From Acidobacteriota bacterium (lineage in GTDB: Bacteria > Acidobacteriota > UBA6911), in the NCBI GenBank assembly GCA_016933615.1, contig JAFGAO010000281.1, forward strand, positions 1 to 40,889: a DNA stretch of 40,889 nt, read 5' to 3'. Under the pieces are notes generated by a model. The model was not told the DNA's origin and did no database searches. It worked only from the letters and a program-made list of their open reading frames with translations. The translations under genes and the position numbers were made by a program. Shown one piece after another: positions 7,479 through 14,571 of this stretch (its first letter is position 1; every line of letters starts with the position of its first letter).

Positions 7479-8588
7479 ATGAACAAGAAATGGAGAGTAC
7501 TAATATTTGCATTCTTCCTGGCGGCGGCTCATTCGGGGCCTGCGGCCGCTGCCAGCCGCATCAAAGATATTGCCTCTATTGAGGGGATTCGGGACAACCA
7601 ATTGACCGGATACGGTCTTCTGGTCGGACTGAACGGAAGTGGAGACCGCAGCCAGACTTTTTTCCCGACCCAAACCCTTGCGAATATGCTGGAGCGCAGC
7701 GGAATCACGATTGATCCGGAAAAGGTGCGCGTAAAAAATATAGCTGCGGTCATGGTAACGGCGACCCTACCCCCCAACGCCCGTCAGGGGAGCCGCATCG
7801 ATGTGAATGTCGCGTCCATCGGCGATGCCCAGAGCATCCAGGGCGGCCTGTTGATACGAACGCCTCTTCAGGGTGCCGACGGTCAGGTTTATGTCGTCGC
7901 CGACGGTCAGGTGTTGCTGGGCGGCTTCAACGCCGGAGGAGGAAATGCCCGGGTTCAATTGAACCATCCGACCTCGGGCAGGATCCCCAACGGCGGACTG
8001 GTGGAGAGGGACGTCGTCGTTGATTTGTCGGGCAGGAAAAATCTGAATCTTATCCTTCACGAAAGTGACTTCACCACGGCAAGCCGCGCGGCCAAAGCCA
8101 TAAACGAGGCCGTGGATTCCGCAGTGGCAGGGGCCATCGACAGCCGGACAATCGCGGTCAGAGTCCCGGAAAGCTACGGAGGGCGCATCGTGGAGTACAT
8201 CGCAAAAATCGAAAACGCGACCATGGATGTCGATATCCGGGCCAGGGTCATCGTGAATGAAAAGACCGGGACCATTGTCATGGGGAACGAGGTCAGGATT
8301 TCCAAGGTGTCCATCATCCACGGAAGCCTGTCCCTTCAGGTCGGCACCGTTTACGATATCTCGCAACCCAATCCTTTTTCTAGAAGGGGGGATACGGTCG
8401 TCGTCCCGGAAGAGACCGTGATCGCACAGGAGGAAAAAGGACGCACGGTCACGCTTCAGGAAGGGGCAAGTGTGGAGGAAATCGTCCGGGTGCTGAACGA
8501 ACTCGGTGCCGGGCCGCGCGACGTCATCGCAATTTTGAAGGCCATCAAGGCCCATGGCGCCCTGCAGGCGGAACTGGTGATCATCTGA
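7479..8588 (+). CDS. flgI: flagellar P-ring protein FlgI
   Basis: FlgI builds the periplasmic P-ring around the rod. The ATG at 7479 gives MNKKWRVLIFAFFLAAAHSG and a signal peptide cleaved near PAAAA; the frame stays open upstream, but that part overlaps flgH and would bury the signal. At 369 residues it has normal length. Signatures include RIKDIASIEGIRDNQLTGYG, LVGLNGSGDRSQ, ARQGSRIDVNVASIGDAQSI, GGLVERDVVVD, and the C-terminal ETVIAQEEKGRTVTLQEGAS and NELGAGPRDVIAILKAIKAH. The SD is weak, so coupling to flgH is likely. Confidence 0.97.
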   Translation: MNKKWRVLIFAFFLAAAHSGPAAAASRIKDIASIEGIRDNQLTGYGLLVGLNGSGDRSQTFFPTQTLANMLERSGITIDPEKVRVKNIAAVMVTATLPPNARQGSRIDVNVASIGDAQSIQGGLLIRTPLQGADGQVYVVADGQVLLGGFNAGGGNARVQLNHPTSGRIPNGGLVERDVVVDLSGRKNLNLILHESDFTTASRAAKAINEAVDSAVAGAIDSRTIAVRVPESYGGRIVEYIAKIENATMDVDIRARVIVNEKTGTIVMGNEVRISKVSIIHGSLSLQVGTVYDISQPNPFSRRGDTVVVPEETVIAQEEKGRTVTLQEGASVEEIVRVLNELGAGPRDVIAILKAIKAHGALQAELVII

Positions 8589-8645
8589 TGACGGGGATCC
8601 TCCCCGCGAGATTTGTTCACCGCCAACAATTGGGGGATGCAGCCG

Positions 8646-9023
8646 ATGGAAAATACGATTCTTCCGGGCGCAGCAAATCAGATTCCGGTGGAATTATTGG
8701 CGGGGTCCGGGACCCGGCTTCAACAAAAAATAACCGCCGCGGGGAATAAGCCGGTCGATCAGCGAAAAAGCGACCTGCGGGAGGCTGCGCAGGAATTCGA
8801 GGCGATTTTTATCGCCTATATGCTTAAAGTGATGCGTGAGACCATAGAGGAATCGGGCCTGACGGATGGAGGGCCCGGAAAGGCGATTTACACGGAGTTG
8901 TTCGACCAGCAAATTTCCCGCTCCCTGGCGAGCAGGGGCGCGCTGGGCTTATCGGACCTCCTGTACGACAACCTCGTCGAGAGCGCCGCGCACAGCAGGG
9001 AATCGATGGAATCTCCGGGTTGA
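8646..9023 (+). CDS. flgJ: rod-binding protein, FlgJ N-terminal type
   Basis: This 125-residue protein corresponds to the rod-cap domain of FlgJ (DLREAAQEFEAIFIAYMLKV, then MRETIEESGL and YTELFDQQISRSLASRGALG). It has no muramidase domain, which is usual outside the gamma/beta-proteobacteria. The ATG at 8646 follows GGGGGA (8632-8637) at eight bases and is preferred to an upstream in-frame TTG (8613). ATG 8637 is a possible alternative but overlaps that GGGGGA. The gene is the last of the operon behind the sigma-54 promoter. Confidence 0.92.
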   Translation: MENTILPGAANQIPVELLAGSGTRLQQKITAAGNKPVDQRKSDLREAAQEFEAIFIAYMLKVMRETIEESGLTDGGPGKAIYTELFDQQISRSLASRGALGLSDLLYDNLVESAAHSRESMESPG

Positions 9024-9025
9024 TT

Positions 9026-9049
9026 CGGATGGGGACGCAGGTCCATCCG
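9026..9049 (+). terminator. hairpin after flgJ, possible terminator
   Basis: Immediately after the flgJ stop, CGGATGG (9026-9032) pairs with CCATCCG (9043-9049), with AC/GT able to extend the stem around a GCAG loop. No U-tract follows, so intrinsic termination is doubtful. Its place between two operons with different promoters fits a boundary element or an mRNA 3' stabiliser. Confidence 0.4.
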
Positions 9050-9135
9050 CTTCGGCAATCCGCGACAGGCGGGCGGCCGGGAAGCAAAATGCCCGTAATA
9101 AGGCGGAAGGCGGAACCGCATGGGCCATTATTCAT

Positions 9136-9163
9136 TAAAGTGCTACTATCGAGGGGACGATAC
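9136..9163 (+). promoter_or_regulatory. sigma-28-type promoter of the flgM-csrA operon
   Basis: TAAAGTGC (9136-9143) and GACGATAC (9156-9163) resemble the FliA consensus TAAAGTTT-N11-GCCGATAA at 6 of 8 bases each, with a 12-base spacer (or 11 if the -35 is shifted by one). The -10 is nearly identical to those before the two flagellin genes of this window, and flgM is a classical FliA target. Confidence 0.62.
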
Positions 9164-9195
9164 ACACTACAGAGAGTGATCTCTTGAGGATATTT

Positions 9196-9504
9196 ATGGA
9201 GATTAATGGCAACAATCCCTTGATTGGCTTGAAAAACAACGTTCGGCAGCTCGACGGGTCTCAGCAGCATGCCCAAGCCCAAAAGAGCGAATGCGATCGC
9301 GGCTTCGGATCGGACCGGCTGGAGCTGTCGGTGCGGAGCCGGAAAGTGCAGCATCTGGATGATTGGATTCGTTCGGCTCCCGACATCCGGGAAGCGAAAG
9401 TCGAAGAGATCAGCAGAGACCTGCACAGAGGCACCTACAACGTGAAGGCGGAGAAGATCGCTGAAAAGATCATTGGGGGTACTTTGTTGGACGAGGTTTT
9501 TTAG
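9196..9504 (+). CDS. flgM: anti-sigma-28 factor FlgM
   Basis: FlgM holds sigma-28 (FliA) inactive until the hook is complete and it is exported. The ATG at 9196 follows TGAGGA (9185-9190) and gives 102 residues; an upstream TTG (9184) overlaps that SD. The N-terminal half is polar and probably disordered. The C-terminal half has the FlgM pattern LELSVRSRKVQHLDDWIRS, then IREAKVEEISRDLHRGTYNV and KAEKIAEKIIGGTLLDEVF, the sigma-binding helices. It lies upstream of flgN-flgK-flgL and behind a FliA-type promoter, a common autoregulatory arrangement. Confidence 0.93.
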   Translation: MEINGNNPLIGLKNNVRQLDGSQQHAQAQKSECDRGFGSDRLELSVRSRKVQHLDDWIRSAPDIREAKVEEISRDLHRGTYNVKAEKIAEKIIGGTLLDEVF

Positions 9505-9526
9505 GCCCGGCTAGGCGGAGACGGCC

Positions 9527-9736
9527 ATGTCGGACGACTTTGGTCTCTTGAATCTTGTCGAAACGCCGTTTTTGGAAAGAATATCCCGGGAAGAACGGAT
9601 GAGCGAAGATCTTCCGAAAAAACCCAGGAATCCGAAGACGGACCAAGCCAAAAAAAAAGCCGCGAACAACGAACCCGATGAATCCCCGGATGGCGGCGAT
9701 TCCTCGACCTTCCGTCTTATCGATCTCAGAATCTGA
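9527..9736 (+). CDS. small unknown protein between flgM and flgN
   Basis: A 69-residue, strongly charged ORF that fills the gap between flgM (22 bases upstream) and flgN (3 bases downstream). A GGCGGAG stretch precedes the ATG. The centre is rich in Lys, Pro, Asn, Asp and Glu (PKKPRNPKTDQAKKKAANNE), suggesting disorder. No domain was recognised. Position, direction and tight junctions argue it is real. A role as an export-chaperone partner or flagellar secreted peptide would be a guess. Confidence 0.62.
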   Translation: MSDDFGLLNLVETPFLERISREERMSEDLPKKPRNPKTDQAKKKAANNEPDESPDGGDSSTFRLIDLRI

Positions 9737-9739
9737 AAC

Positions 9740-10231
9740 ATGGACGAACGGCTATCGGATCTCCTCGGCGTCATCAAAGAGGAAATCAACCTTTACCGGG
9801 ACATAATCGAACACGCGAGGGAAAACACGTCTTTGCTGGCCCGCGGCCGGGTGGAAGCGATTCAGGAAAGCAATAAGGTTGCAGAGACGTTCCATATCAA
9901 ACTGCGTTTTCTGGAAAACGAACTGAAACGTCTGCTCTCCGAAATATGCCGGATCTCAGGGATAGCGTGCGAGGATATCACCCTCGCCGGACTCGCCGGG
10001 CAACTGCAAGAGCCCGCCGCAACCGAACTCAAATCCCAGACCGAGCGATTCAGGAATGTCGTGACGCAGCTGAAATCGGTTTCCAGGCTGAACCTGCAGC
10101 TGATCGAGCAGTCATTGAAATATTCCCGGGGACTGCTGGGACTGGTTTCCAATGCCACGAGTTCGTATCAGCCGACGGGATTATTCCGGCCCATTCCATC
10201 CGTTCAGCCGACGTTTTCCCATAAAGCCTGA
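9740..10231 (+). CDS. flgN: flagellar export chaperone FlgN
   Basis: FlgN is the cytoplasmic helical chaperone for the hook-filament junction proteins FlgK and FlgL, both encoded immediately downstream. The 163-residue product is almost entirely amphipathic helix (DERLSDLLGVIKEEINLYRD, LLARGRVEAIQESNKVAETF, HIKLRFLENELKRLL) with a Ser/Pro-rich tail after ~145. The SD is weak, and only 3 bases separate it from the preceding small ORF, which implies coupling. Confidence 0.88.
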   Translation: MDERLSDLLGVIKEEINLYRDIIEHARENTSLLARGRVEAIQESNKVAETFHIKLRFLENELKRLLSEICRISGIACEDITLAGLAGQLQEPAATELKSQTERFRNVVTQLKSVSRLNLQLIEQSLKYSRGLLGLVSNATSSYQPTGLFRPIPSVQPTFSHKA

Positions 10232-10312
10232 TGCCTTGACCGGATAAAACAGACAAAGGCAGATCCCGGCACCGACTTTCATGCGACAGCATTCAAACGG
10301 CGGAGACGACCT

Positions 10313-11701
10313 ATGCCTTCAATTTTAGACGGACTGGACAATGTCGAGCAGGCGCTGGCGGCGCAACAGTTCGCCCTTTCCATCACCCAGAGAAATATAG
10401 CCAATGCCGGCAATCCATCGTATACCCGTCAGGAAGTTATCTTCACCAACGATGAGGAGGCGGGCATTTCATCGGGCATTCCCGGCGTATACCTGCAGTC
10501 CAGGCGGAACCAGTACCTGGACGGCGGCATCAGCCGGCAACTGCAGTACGCCAAGGGCTACGAATTCGCATCCGAAGCCCTCAGGCAGATTGAATCCGCC
10601 GTGAAACCGGAAAGCGGGACGGGCCTTGCAGAGGCGATTTCCGAGTTTTTTGGGAGCTTCAACAGGCTTTCGAGCACTCCGGAAGACCCGGTGTCGCGCC
10701 AGCAGGTTCTTACCAGCGCCAAAGCGCTCACTCTGGAATTCCATCGCGTGTATGCAGGACTGCAGCGGCTGCAGGCTTCCGAGGACACGATGGTTCCGCA
10801 AATCGTCCGGGAAATCAACGCGCTGACGGCCGAGATCGCTTCCCTGAACGAAAAAATACCCGCCGCCAAAGCTTCACAGCCCGGCTCGGAGCTGACGCTC
10901 AGGGACGAGAGGCAGAAATTACTCGAGGAGCTGTCGAGTATCGTCGGTATTGATTATTTCGAAACCGAATCCGGGTCCGTCACGGTGACGACCGGACAGG
11001 GAGGCGCGCTGGTGCTCGACAACACGAGCTACGAACTGGAGACAGCGCCTATGGTTCCCGATCCCTTCAACGGCATTCAGTTGAACGGTTCGGATATCAC
11101 CGCGTTCCTGAATTCGGGGAAATTGGGCGGACTGATACAGGTTCGTGACGGGACCATTCCGGACTGCCTTAAGACCCTGGACGATATTGCCGCAACAATC
11201 ATTGAGAGGGTAAACCAGCAGCACGCGCTGGGAAACGACCTCGACGGATTGGCCGGAGGCGATTTTTTCGTTCCGTTCGCGCAACCGGCTCCCGGCTCGA
11301 ACCAGGGCGCCGCCAGAAACATCCAGGTCGCACTCGCGGATCCCCGGGGAATTGCCGCGGCGAGTGCCGGAAGCGGCCCGGGCAACAATGAAAACGCCAA
11401 AATCATGGCCGCCATCGAGGATGAGAAGCTTTTTTACGGGGCGTCGGAAAGCGTCCTTCAATTTTTCTCCGGGTTTCTTTTCACAATCGGATCGGAAGCC
11501 AGGTCGGCCGAAGACAATGCTTTGACGCATAACGGTGTTCTCGGGCAGCTGATGAACCAGCGGGACGCCGAAATCGCCGTCAATCTGGATGAAGAGGCCG
11601 TCAACATAATCAAATTCCAGAAAGCATACGAAGCGAGCGCACGGTACGCAAATACCCTTATTACACTGAGCGATGAACTAATCAACCTGCTGGGTGGCTA
11701 A
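10313..11701 (+). CDS. flgK: flagellar hook-associated protein 1, FlgK
   Basis: FlgK forms the first hook-filament junction ring. The 462 residues include the N-terminal rod-like motif (SILDGLDNVEQALAAQQFAL, then TQRNIANAGNPSYTRQEV). The FlgK pattern AISEFFGSFNRLSSTPEDPV (~104-123) comes next. A long helical section (~120-215) precedes the variable domain. The C-terminus has QLMNQRDAEIAVNLDEEAVN and IIKFQKAYEASARYANTLIT. The length is at the short end for the family. It is followed by flgL after 2 bases. Confidence 0.96.
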   Translation: MPSILDGLDNVEQALAAQQFALSITQRNIANAGNPSYTRQEVIFTNDEEAGISSGIPGVYLQSRRNQYLDGGISRQLQYAKGYEFASEALRQIESAVKPESGTGLAEAISEFFGSFNRLSSTPEDPVSRQQVLTSAKALTLEFHRVYAGLQRLQASEDTMVPQIVREINALTAEIASLNEKIPAAKASQPGSELTLRDERQKLLEELSSIVGIDYFETESGSVTVTTGQGGALVLDNTSYELETAPMVPDPFNGIQLNGSDITAFLNSGKLGGLIQVRDGTIPDCLKTLDDIAATIIERVNQQHALGNDLDGLAGGDFFVPFAQPAPGSNQGAARNIQVALADPRGIAAASAGSGPGNNENAKIMAAIEDEKLFYGASESVLQFFSGFLFTIGSEARSAEDNALTHNGVLGQLMNQRDAEIAVNLDEEAVNIIKFQKAYEASARYANTLITLSDELINLLGG

Positions 11702-11703
11702 CC

Positions 11704-12582
11704 ATGAGAGTGACGCAATCGATCGCCTATCGCAATTTTCTATCCGACCTTTCGTCCCTCAACGAAGGTTCCAACAAGGCTCTGCGTGAAATATCGAGCG
11801 GGAAGAAAATATCTTCCCTGCGGGATTCTCCTTCCGGCTGCGCCAGGCTGTCCTCCATAAACGCCCTGGAATCCAGGATAGACCAGTATACGTCCAATGC
11901 GGGAGACAGCTCCTATTTCCTGCAGACGGCGGATTCGGCCCTGAACGAGGTCAACAACCTGATTACCGGTATCCATACAAGGGGAAGCCAGGCGGCGACG
12001 GGAACGATAGGCGCAAGCGAGCGCGCGGTGCTGGCCGGGGAGGTGCGCTCTCTCAGGGATCAGATCCTGAGCCTGGCAAACAGCCAGGCTCGGGGAAGGT
12101 ACATTTTCGCGGGATCCCTTGTATCGGTTGCTCCCTTCGCCATTGCAGGCGATACGGTCACCTGCGCGGGAAACGACGATGTGAACGGCGTCTCCGTGCA
12201 ACAGGGAGTGGAGGTCGTGCAGGGAGTTTCCGGTTCGGAGGCATTCGACGCCGTGTTCGATGCGATCGAGGATCTCCTGGCGGGGATGGACGCGAATGAT
12301 CCCGGCGCTATTGAGAACGCTCTCGGCAGGTTCCCGCAGGTATTCTCCGGTCTGGGGCAGGTCCGTATGAAAATAGGGGCCAATATCGGTCTCCTTCAAA
12401 ATATTCAGTCCAGCCTGGAAACAAGCAGGATCAGTCTTGCCGAACAGAAAAGCGCCATCGAGGATGCGGATCTGGCTGAATCTGTCGTGGAATTGAAGAG
12501 AATTCAGACCGCCCTGGAAGCCGCCATATCCGCCGGCGGTTCTCTGCTGGGGAAACGGAACCTGTTCGACATTATCGGGTAA
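11704..12582 (+). CDS. flgL: flagellar hook-associated protein 3, FlgL
   Basis: FlgL is the second junction protein, structurally a flagellin relative. It has 292 residues. The N-terminal D0/D1 region reads MRVTQSIAYRNFLSDLSSLN, with LREISSGKKISSLRDSPSGC at the usual flagellin-like site. An internal YIFAGSLVSVAPFA matches the 'F.G' motif before the variable domain. The C-terminal helix is DADLAESVVELKRIQTALEA followed by LLGKRNLFDIIG. It directly follows flgK. Confidence 0.95.
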   Translation: MRVTQSIAYRNFLSDLSSLNEGSNKALREISSGKKISSLRDSPSGCARLSSINALESRIDQYTSNAGDSSYFLQTADSALNEVNNLITGIHTRGSQAATGTIGASERAVLAGEVRSLRDQILSLANSQARGRYIFAGSLVSVAPFAIAGDTVTCAGNDDVNGVSVQQGVEVVQGVSGSEAFDAVFDAIEDLLAGMDANDPGAIENALGRFPQVFSGLGQVRMKIGANIGLLQNIQSSLETSRISLAEQKSAIEDADLAESVVELKRIQTALEAAISAGGSLLGKRNLFDIIG

Positions 12583-12708
12583 TCGCGCTAATATACAGGG
12601 GAATTGCTGCGTCGTGTTCAGGCCGCAGAAAAGATGCGATCGCTATTCGGATTCCGGTTAAATCGATCCAAGGTTTCCCTGAAAGTCCGATGAAAAGGTT
12701 GAGAACCT

Positions 12709-13167
12709 ATGCTGATTCACACGGTCAATTTTGGAGATTTAGATGTTCCAGAGGATAAAATCCTGACATTCAGGGAGGGGATCCCCGGATTCCCCCAAAT
12801 ACACAGGTTTGTCGTTCTTGAAGTGGAAGAAATCAAGCCTTTCCAGTACCTGCAGGCTTTGGACGATCCCCCCATAACCCTGTTTGTCATCAATCCGTTT
12901 CTGGTTGAGCCGACCTACGAATTCAGGTTGTCCGAAACCGACATGGCGGATGTCAACAGCAGGAACTCTTCCGAACTTGCAGTCTATGCCGTAGCCACGA
13001 TTCCGGAAAATCCCGGCGATGCCACGCTCAACCTTATGGCCCCGATCGTCATAAACGAACCGGAAAGGTGCGGCAAACAGATCATACTGCATGAAAGCAC
13101 TTACTCGGTCAAACATCCCTTATTGAGGCTCGGAGGCCAGGGTAAAGCGGCGGTTCAGGGAGCCTGA
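12709..13167 (+). CDS. fliW: flagellar assembly factor FliW
   Basis: FliW binds both flagellin and CsrA: free FliW inhibits CsrA, while flagellin retained in the cytoplasm sequesters FliW and so releases CsrA to repress flagellin translation. The 152-residue product shows the family core: DLDVPEDKILTFREGIPGFP, RFVVLEVEEIKPFQYLQALD, then ITLFVINPFLVEPTYEF and NLMAPIVINEPERCGKQIIL. A short AAAGG lies upstream. csrA follows 55 bases later, the classical fliW-csrA pair. Confidence 0.96.
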   Translation: MLIHTVNFGDLDVPEDKILTFREGIPGFPQIHRFVVLEVEEIKPFQYLQALDDPPITLFVINPFLVEPTYEFRLSETDMADVNSRNSSELAVYAVATIPENPGDATLNLMAPIVINEPERCGKQIILHESTYSVKHPLLRLGGQGKAAVQGA

Positions 13168-13185
13168 AATCTGTTTCCCTTTAAG

Positions 13186-13208
13186 GCGGGGGGATTGGAA
13201 CCCCCTGC
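13186..13208 (+). promoter_or_regulatory. csrA leader hairpin with GGA in the loop, candidate CsrA site
   Basis: GCGGGGG (13186-13193, one G redundant) pairs with CCCCCTGC (13201-13208), one pair being G-U, closing a loop ATTGGAA. CsrA/RsmA proteins bind GGA presented in such loops. A second GGA falls in ACACGGATGC, overlapping the csrA start codon and resembling the RUACARGGAUGU consensus. Two sites at this spacing suggest translational autoregulation. This is inferred from sequence only. Confidence 0.55.
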
Positions 13209-13222
13209 AGGTAACGACACGG

Positions 13223-13447
13223 ATGCTAGTATTTACGAGAAAAAAAGACGAAAGCCTGATAATAGGGAACGAGATAGAAGTCACGATACTCAGTATCGGC
13301 ACCGGAAACGTCAAGGTGGGGATTTCCGCTCCCCGCCATATATCGGTTCACAGGCATGAGGTCTATGAATCGATCAAGCGCGAGAATCTGGCCGCCGCGC
13401 AATCCCAGATTCCCAAAATGGATGCGCTCAAAAAACTGATCGGCTGA
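13223..13447 (+). CDS. csrA: carbon storage regulator CsrA
   Basis: CsrA is the RNA-binding translational regulator that dimerises and binds GGA hairpins. The 74 residues match the family: MLVFTRKKDESLIIGNEIEV, then TILSIGTGNVKVGISAPRHI and SVHRHEVYESIKRENLAA. The conserved Arg44-equivalent lies in the PRHI(S)VHR segment. The C-terminus is extended by ~10 residues. With fliW immediately upstream, its main target here is probably flagellin mRNA. The leader has its own CsrA-type hairpin. Confidence 0.97.
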   Translation: MLVFTRKKDESLIIGNEIEVTILSIGTGNVKVGISAPRHISVHRHEVYESIKRENLAAAQSQIPKMDALKKLIG

Positions 13448-13476
13448 CCTGCATTTCTCACGAGACTCCCACCGCG

Positions 13477-13508
13477 GCAGCGGTAACGAAAGCGTCGGCT
13501 GCGTTTTT
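13477..13508 (+). terminator. weak candidate terminator after csrA
   Basis: GCAGC (13477-13481) pairs with GCTGC (13498-13502) around a 16-base loop, followed by GTTTTTC. The stem is short, so this is tentative. It sits in the 173-base gap (13448-13620) between convergent transcription units, where a terminator is expected. No gene was seen in that gap. Confidence 0.35.
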
Positions 13509-13620
13509 CTCCCAAGGACTCCCGGACGCATCTGAAGCATGCCTCCGGGGATGCCGGTCGCAAACCCTGCATCCATGTCCGTTTTACAATCTGCGAGCTT
13601 TTAAATGAAATTCGGCCTGA

Positions 13621-14055
13621 TCAGCCGGTGGAATCGATGAATTTGGGATAGTTGTTTTTTACGGGATCCACGCTTTTCAGGTACCGCTTTCCTCTGCCGA
13701 TGCCTTCGAGCTCCTTTTGAGTCCCGGCTTTCGATTTTTCGATTTTCCCCGAAGCCTGAAGACAAATCTCGCGGATGCGAATCGCGCAGGACTTTGCTTC
13801 AGCCGTTAAAGCATCCGACTCGGCTGCGGCTTCCGCGTTCATTTTCCCCCTGGATTCCTTTAAATCATCGGCCAGCTGGAGAATATGCGCGTTCATTCTC
13901 TCTATCTGGGAAATGCGGATCCTGTTCCGAAGTATCGATTCCTCAATAGCCTGATCTTTGCCGGCGTCGGCTGCTTTCAGGATGTCGGAAAGATCCTTCT
14001 CCAGGCCGAAGTAGAATTGGGTCAGACTTTTCAAATCGGGTATCAGGGATTTCAT
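13621..14055 (-). CDS. FliT/FlgN-like flagellar export chaperone (putative)
   Basis: A 144-residue, nearly all-helical protein whose gene starts 4 bases after the end of fliS, where fliT usually lies. It has heptad-like helices (LTQFYFGLEKDLSDILKAAD; RISQIERMNAHILQLADDLK; CAIRIREICLQASGKIEKSK) and a C-terminal tail, GRGKRYLKSVDPVKNNYPKF, of a kind seen in FlgN/FliT-family proteins. FliT family members chaperone the cap protein FliD. Similarity is by pattern and position only, so no gene symbol is given. Confidence 0.65.
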   Translation of the reverse strand: MKSLIPDLKSLTQFYFGLEKDLSDILKAADAGKDQAIEESILRNRIRISQIERMNAHILQLADDLKESRGKMNAEAAAESDALTAEAKSCAIRIREICLQASGKIEKSKAGTQKELEGIGRGKRYLKSVDPVKNNYPKFIDSTG

Positions 14056-14059
14056 GGGC

Positions 14060-14542
14060 CTATATCGAGATATTCAGGGTTTGAATCTGCGTTTCCGCCT
14101 GCCTTGCGGAACCGGGCGGCGTGTCCGCGGGAATCCGGGGGGCGCCCCCCGCTTCAGGCGTGTTCGGCGACCTCTGGACCAGTTCTCTCCAGGCGGAGCA
14201 GATATTATCGAGCAGCCCCTCTATTTCCTCCAACGGCTGCGCGCTCTGGTCGACGTTCGCTTTGATTATCCCGCGTTTCATGTAGTCGTAGAGCCGATCC
14301 AGCGATTGTGCGATATCGCCGCCTTCTCTCAGGTTCAGGCAGGTCTGAAGCTCGGATATTATGGAGATGCATCGATTGAGGGCTTTGGATCTGCCTTCGA
14401 TATCCTTGCGCTTCATGCAATTCCGGGCCTTCTGCAGGGATGCTATCGCGGCGTCGTAAAGCATGACGACCAACTGGAGAGGATTCGCCGTGTTCACGGC
14501 AACTTCTTTATACCGATACGCTGGGGACGCATTCCCGGACAT
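14060..14542 (-). CDS. fliS: flagellar export chaperone FliS
   Basis: FliS binds the C-terminus of flagellin and prevents premature polymerisation in the cytoplasm. Residues 1-125 are a typical FliS: AYRYKEVAVNTANPLQLVVM, LYDAAIASLQKARNCM, ALNRCISIISELQTCLNLRE, GGDIAQSLDRLYDYM and a C-terminal helix ending near CSAWREL. After ~125 there is a Pro/Ala/Gly-rich tail (NTPEAGGAPRIPADTPPGSA) not seen in the canonical ~130-residue protein. It lies between fliD and a fliT-like gene. Confidence 0.94.
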   Translation of the reverse strand: MSGNASPAYRYKEVAVNTANPLQLVVMLYDAAIASLQKARNCMKRKDIEGRSKALNRCISIISELQTCLNLREGGDIAQSLDRLYDYMKRGIIKANVDQSAQPLEEIEGLLDNICSAWRELVQRSPNTPEAGGAPRIPADTPPGSARQAETQIQTLNISI

Positions 14543-14571
14543 CTAAACTCCTTTGTCGCAGACGGTGTGTG

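Noticed and set aside
8646-9023. FlgJ as a truncated or broken gene
   Set aside because: The lack of a muramidase domain is normal for many flagellated bacteria, so the short form is not a pseudogene.
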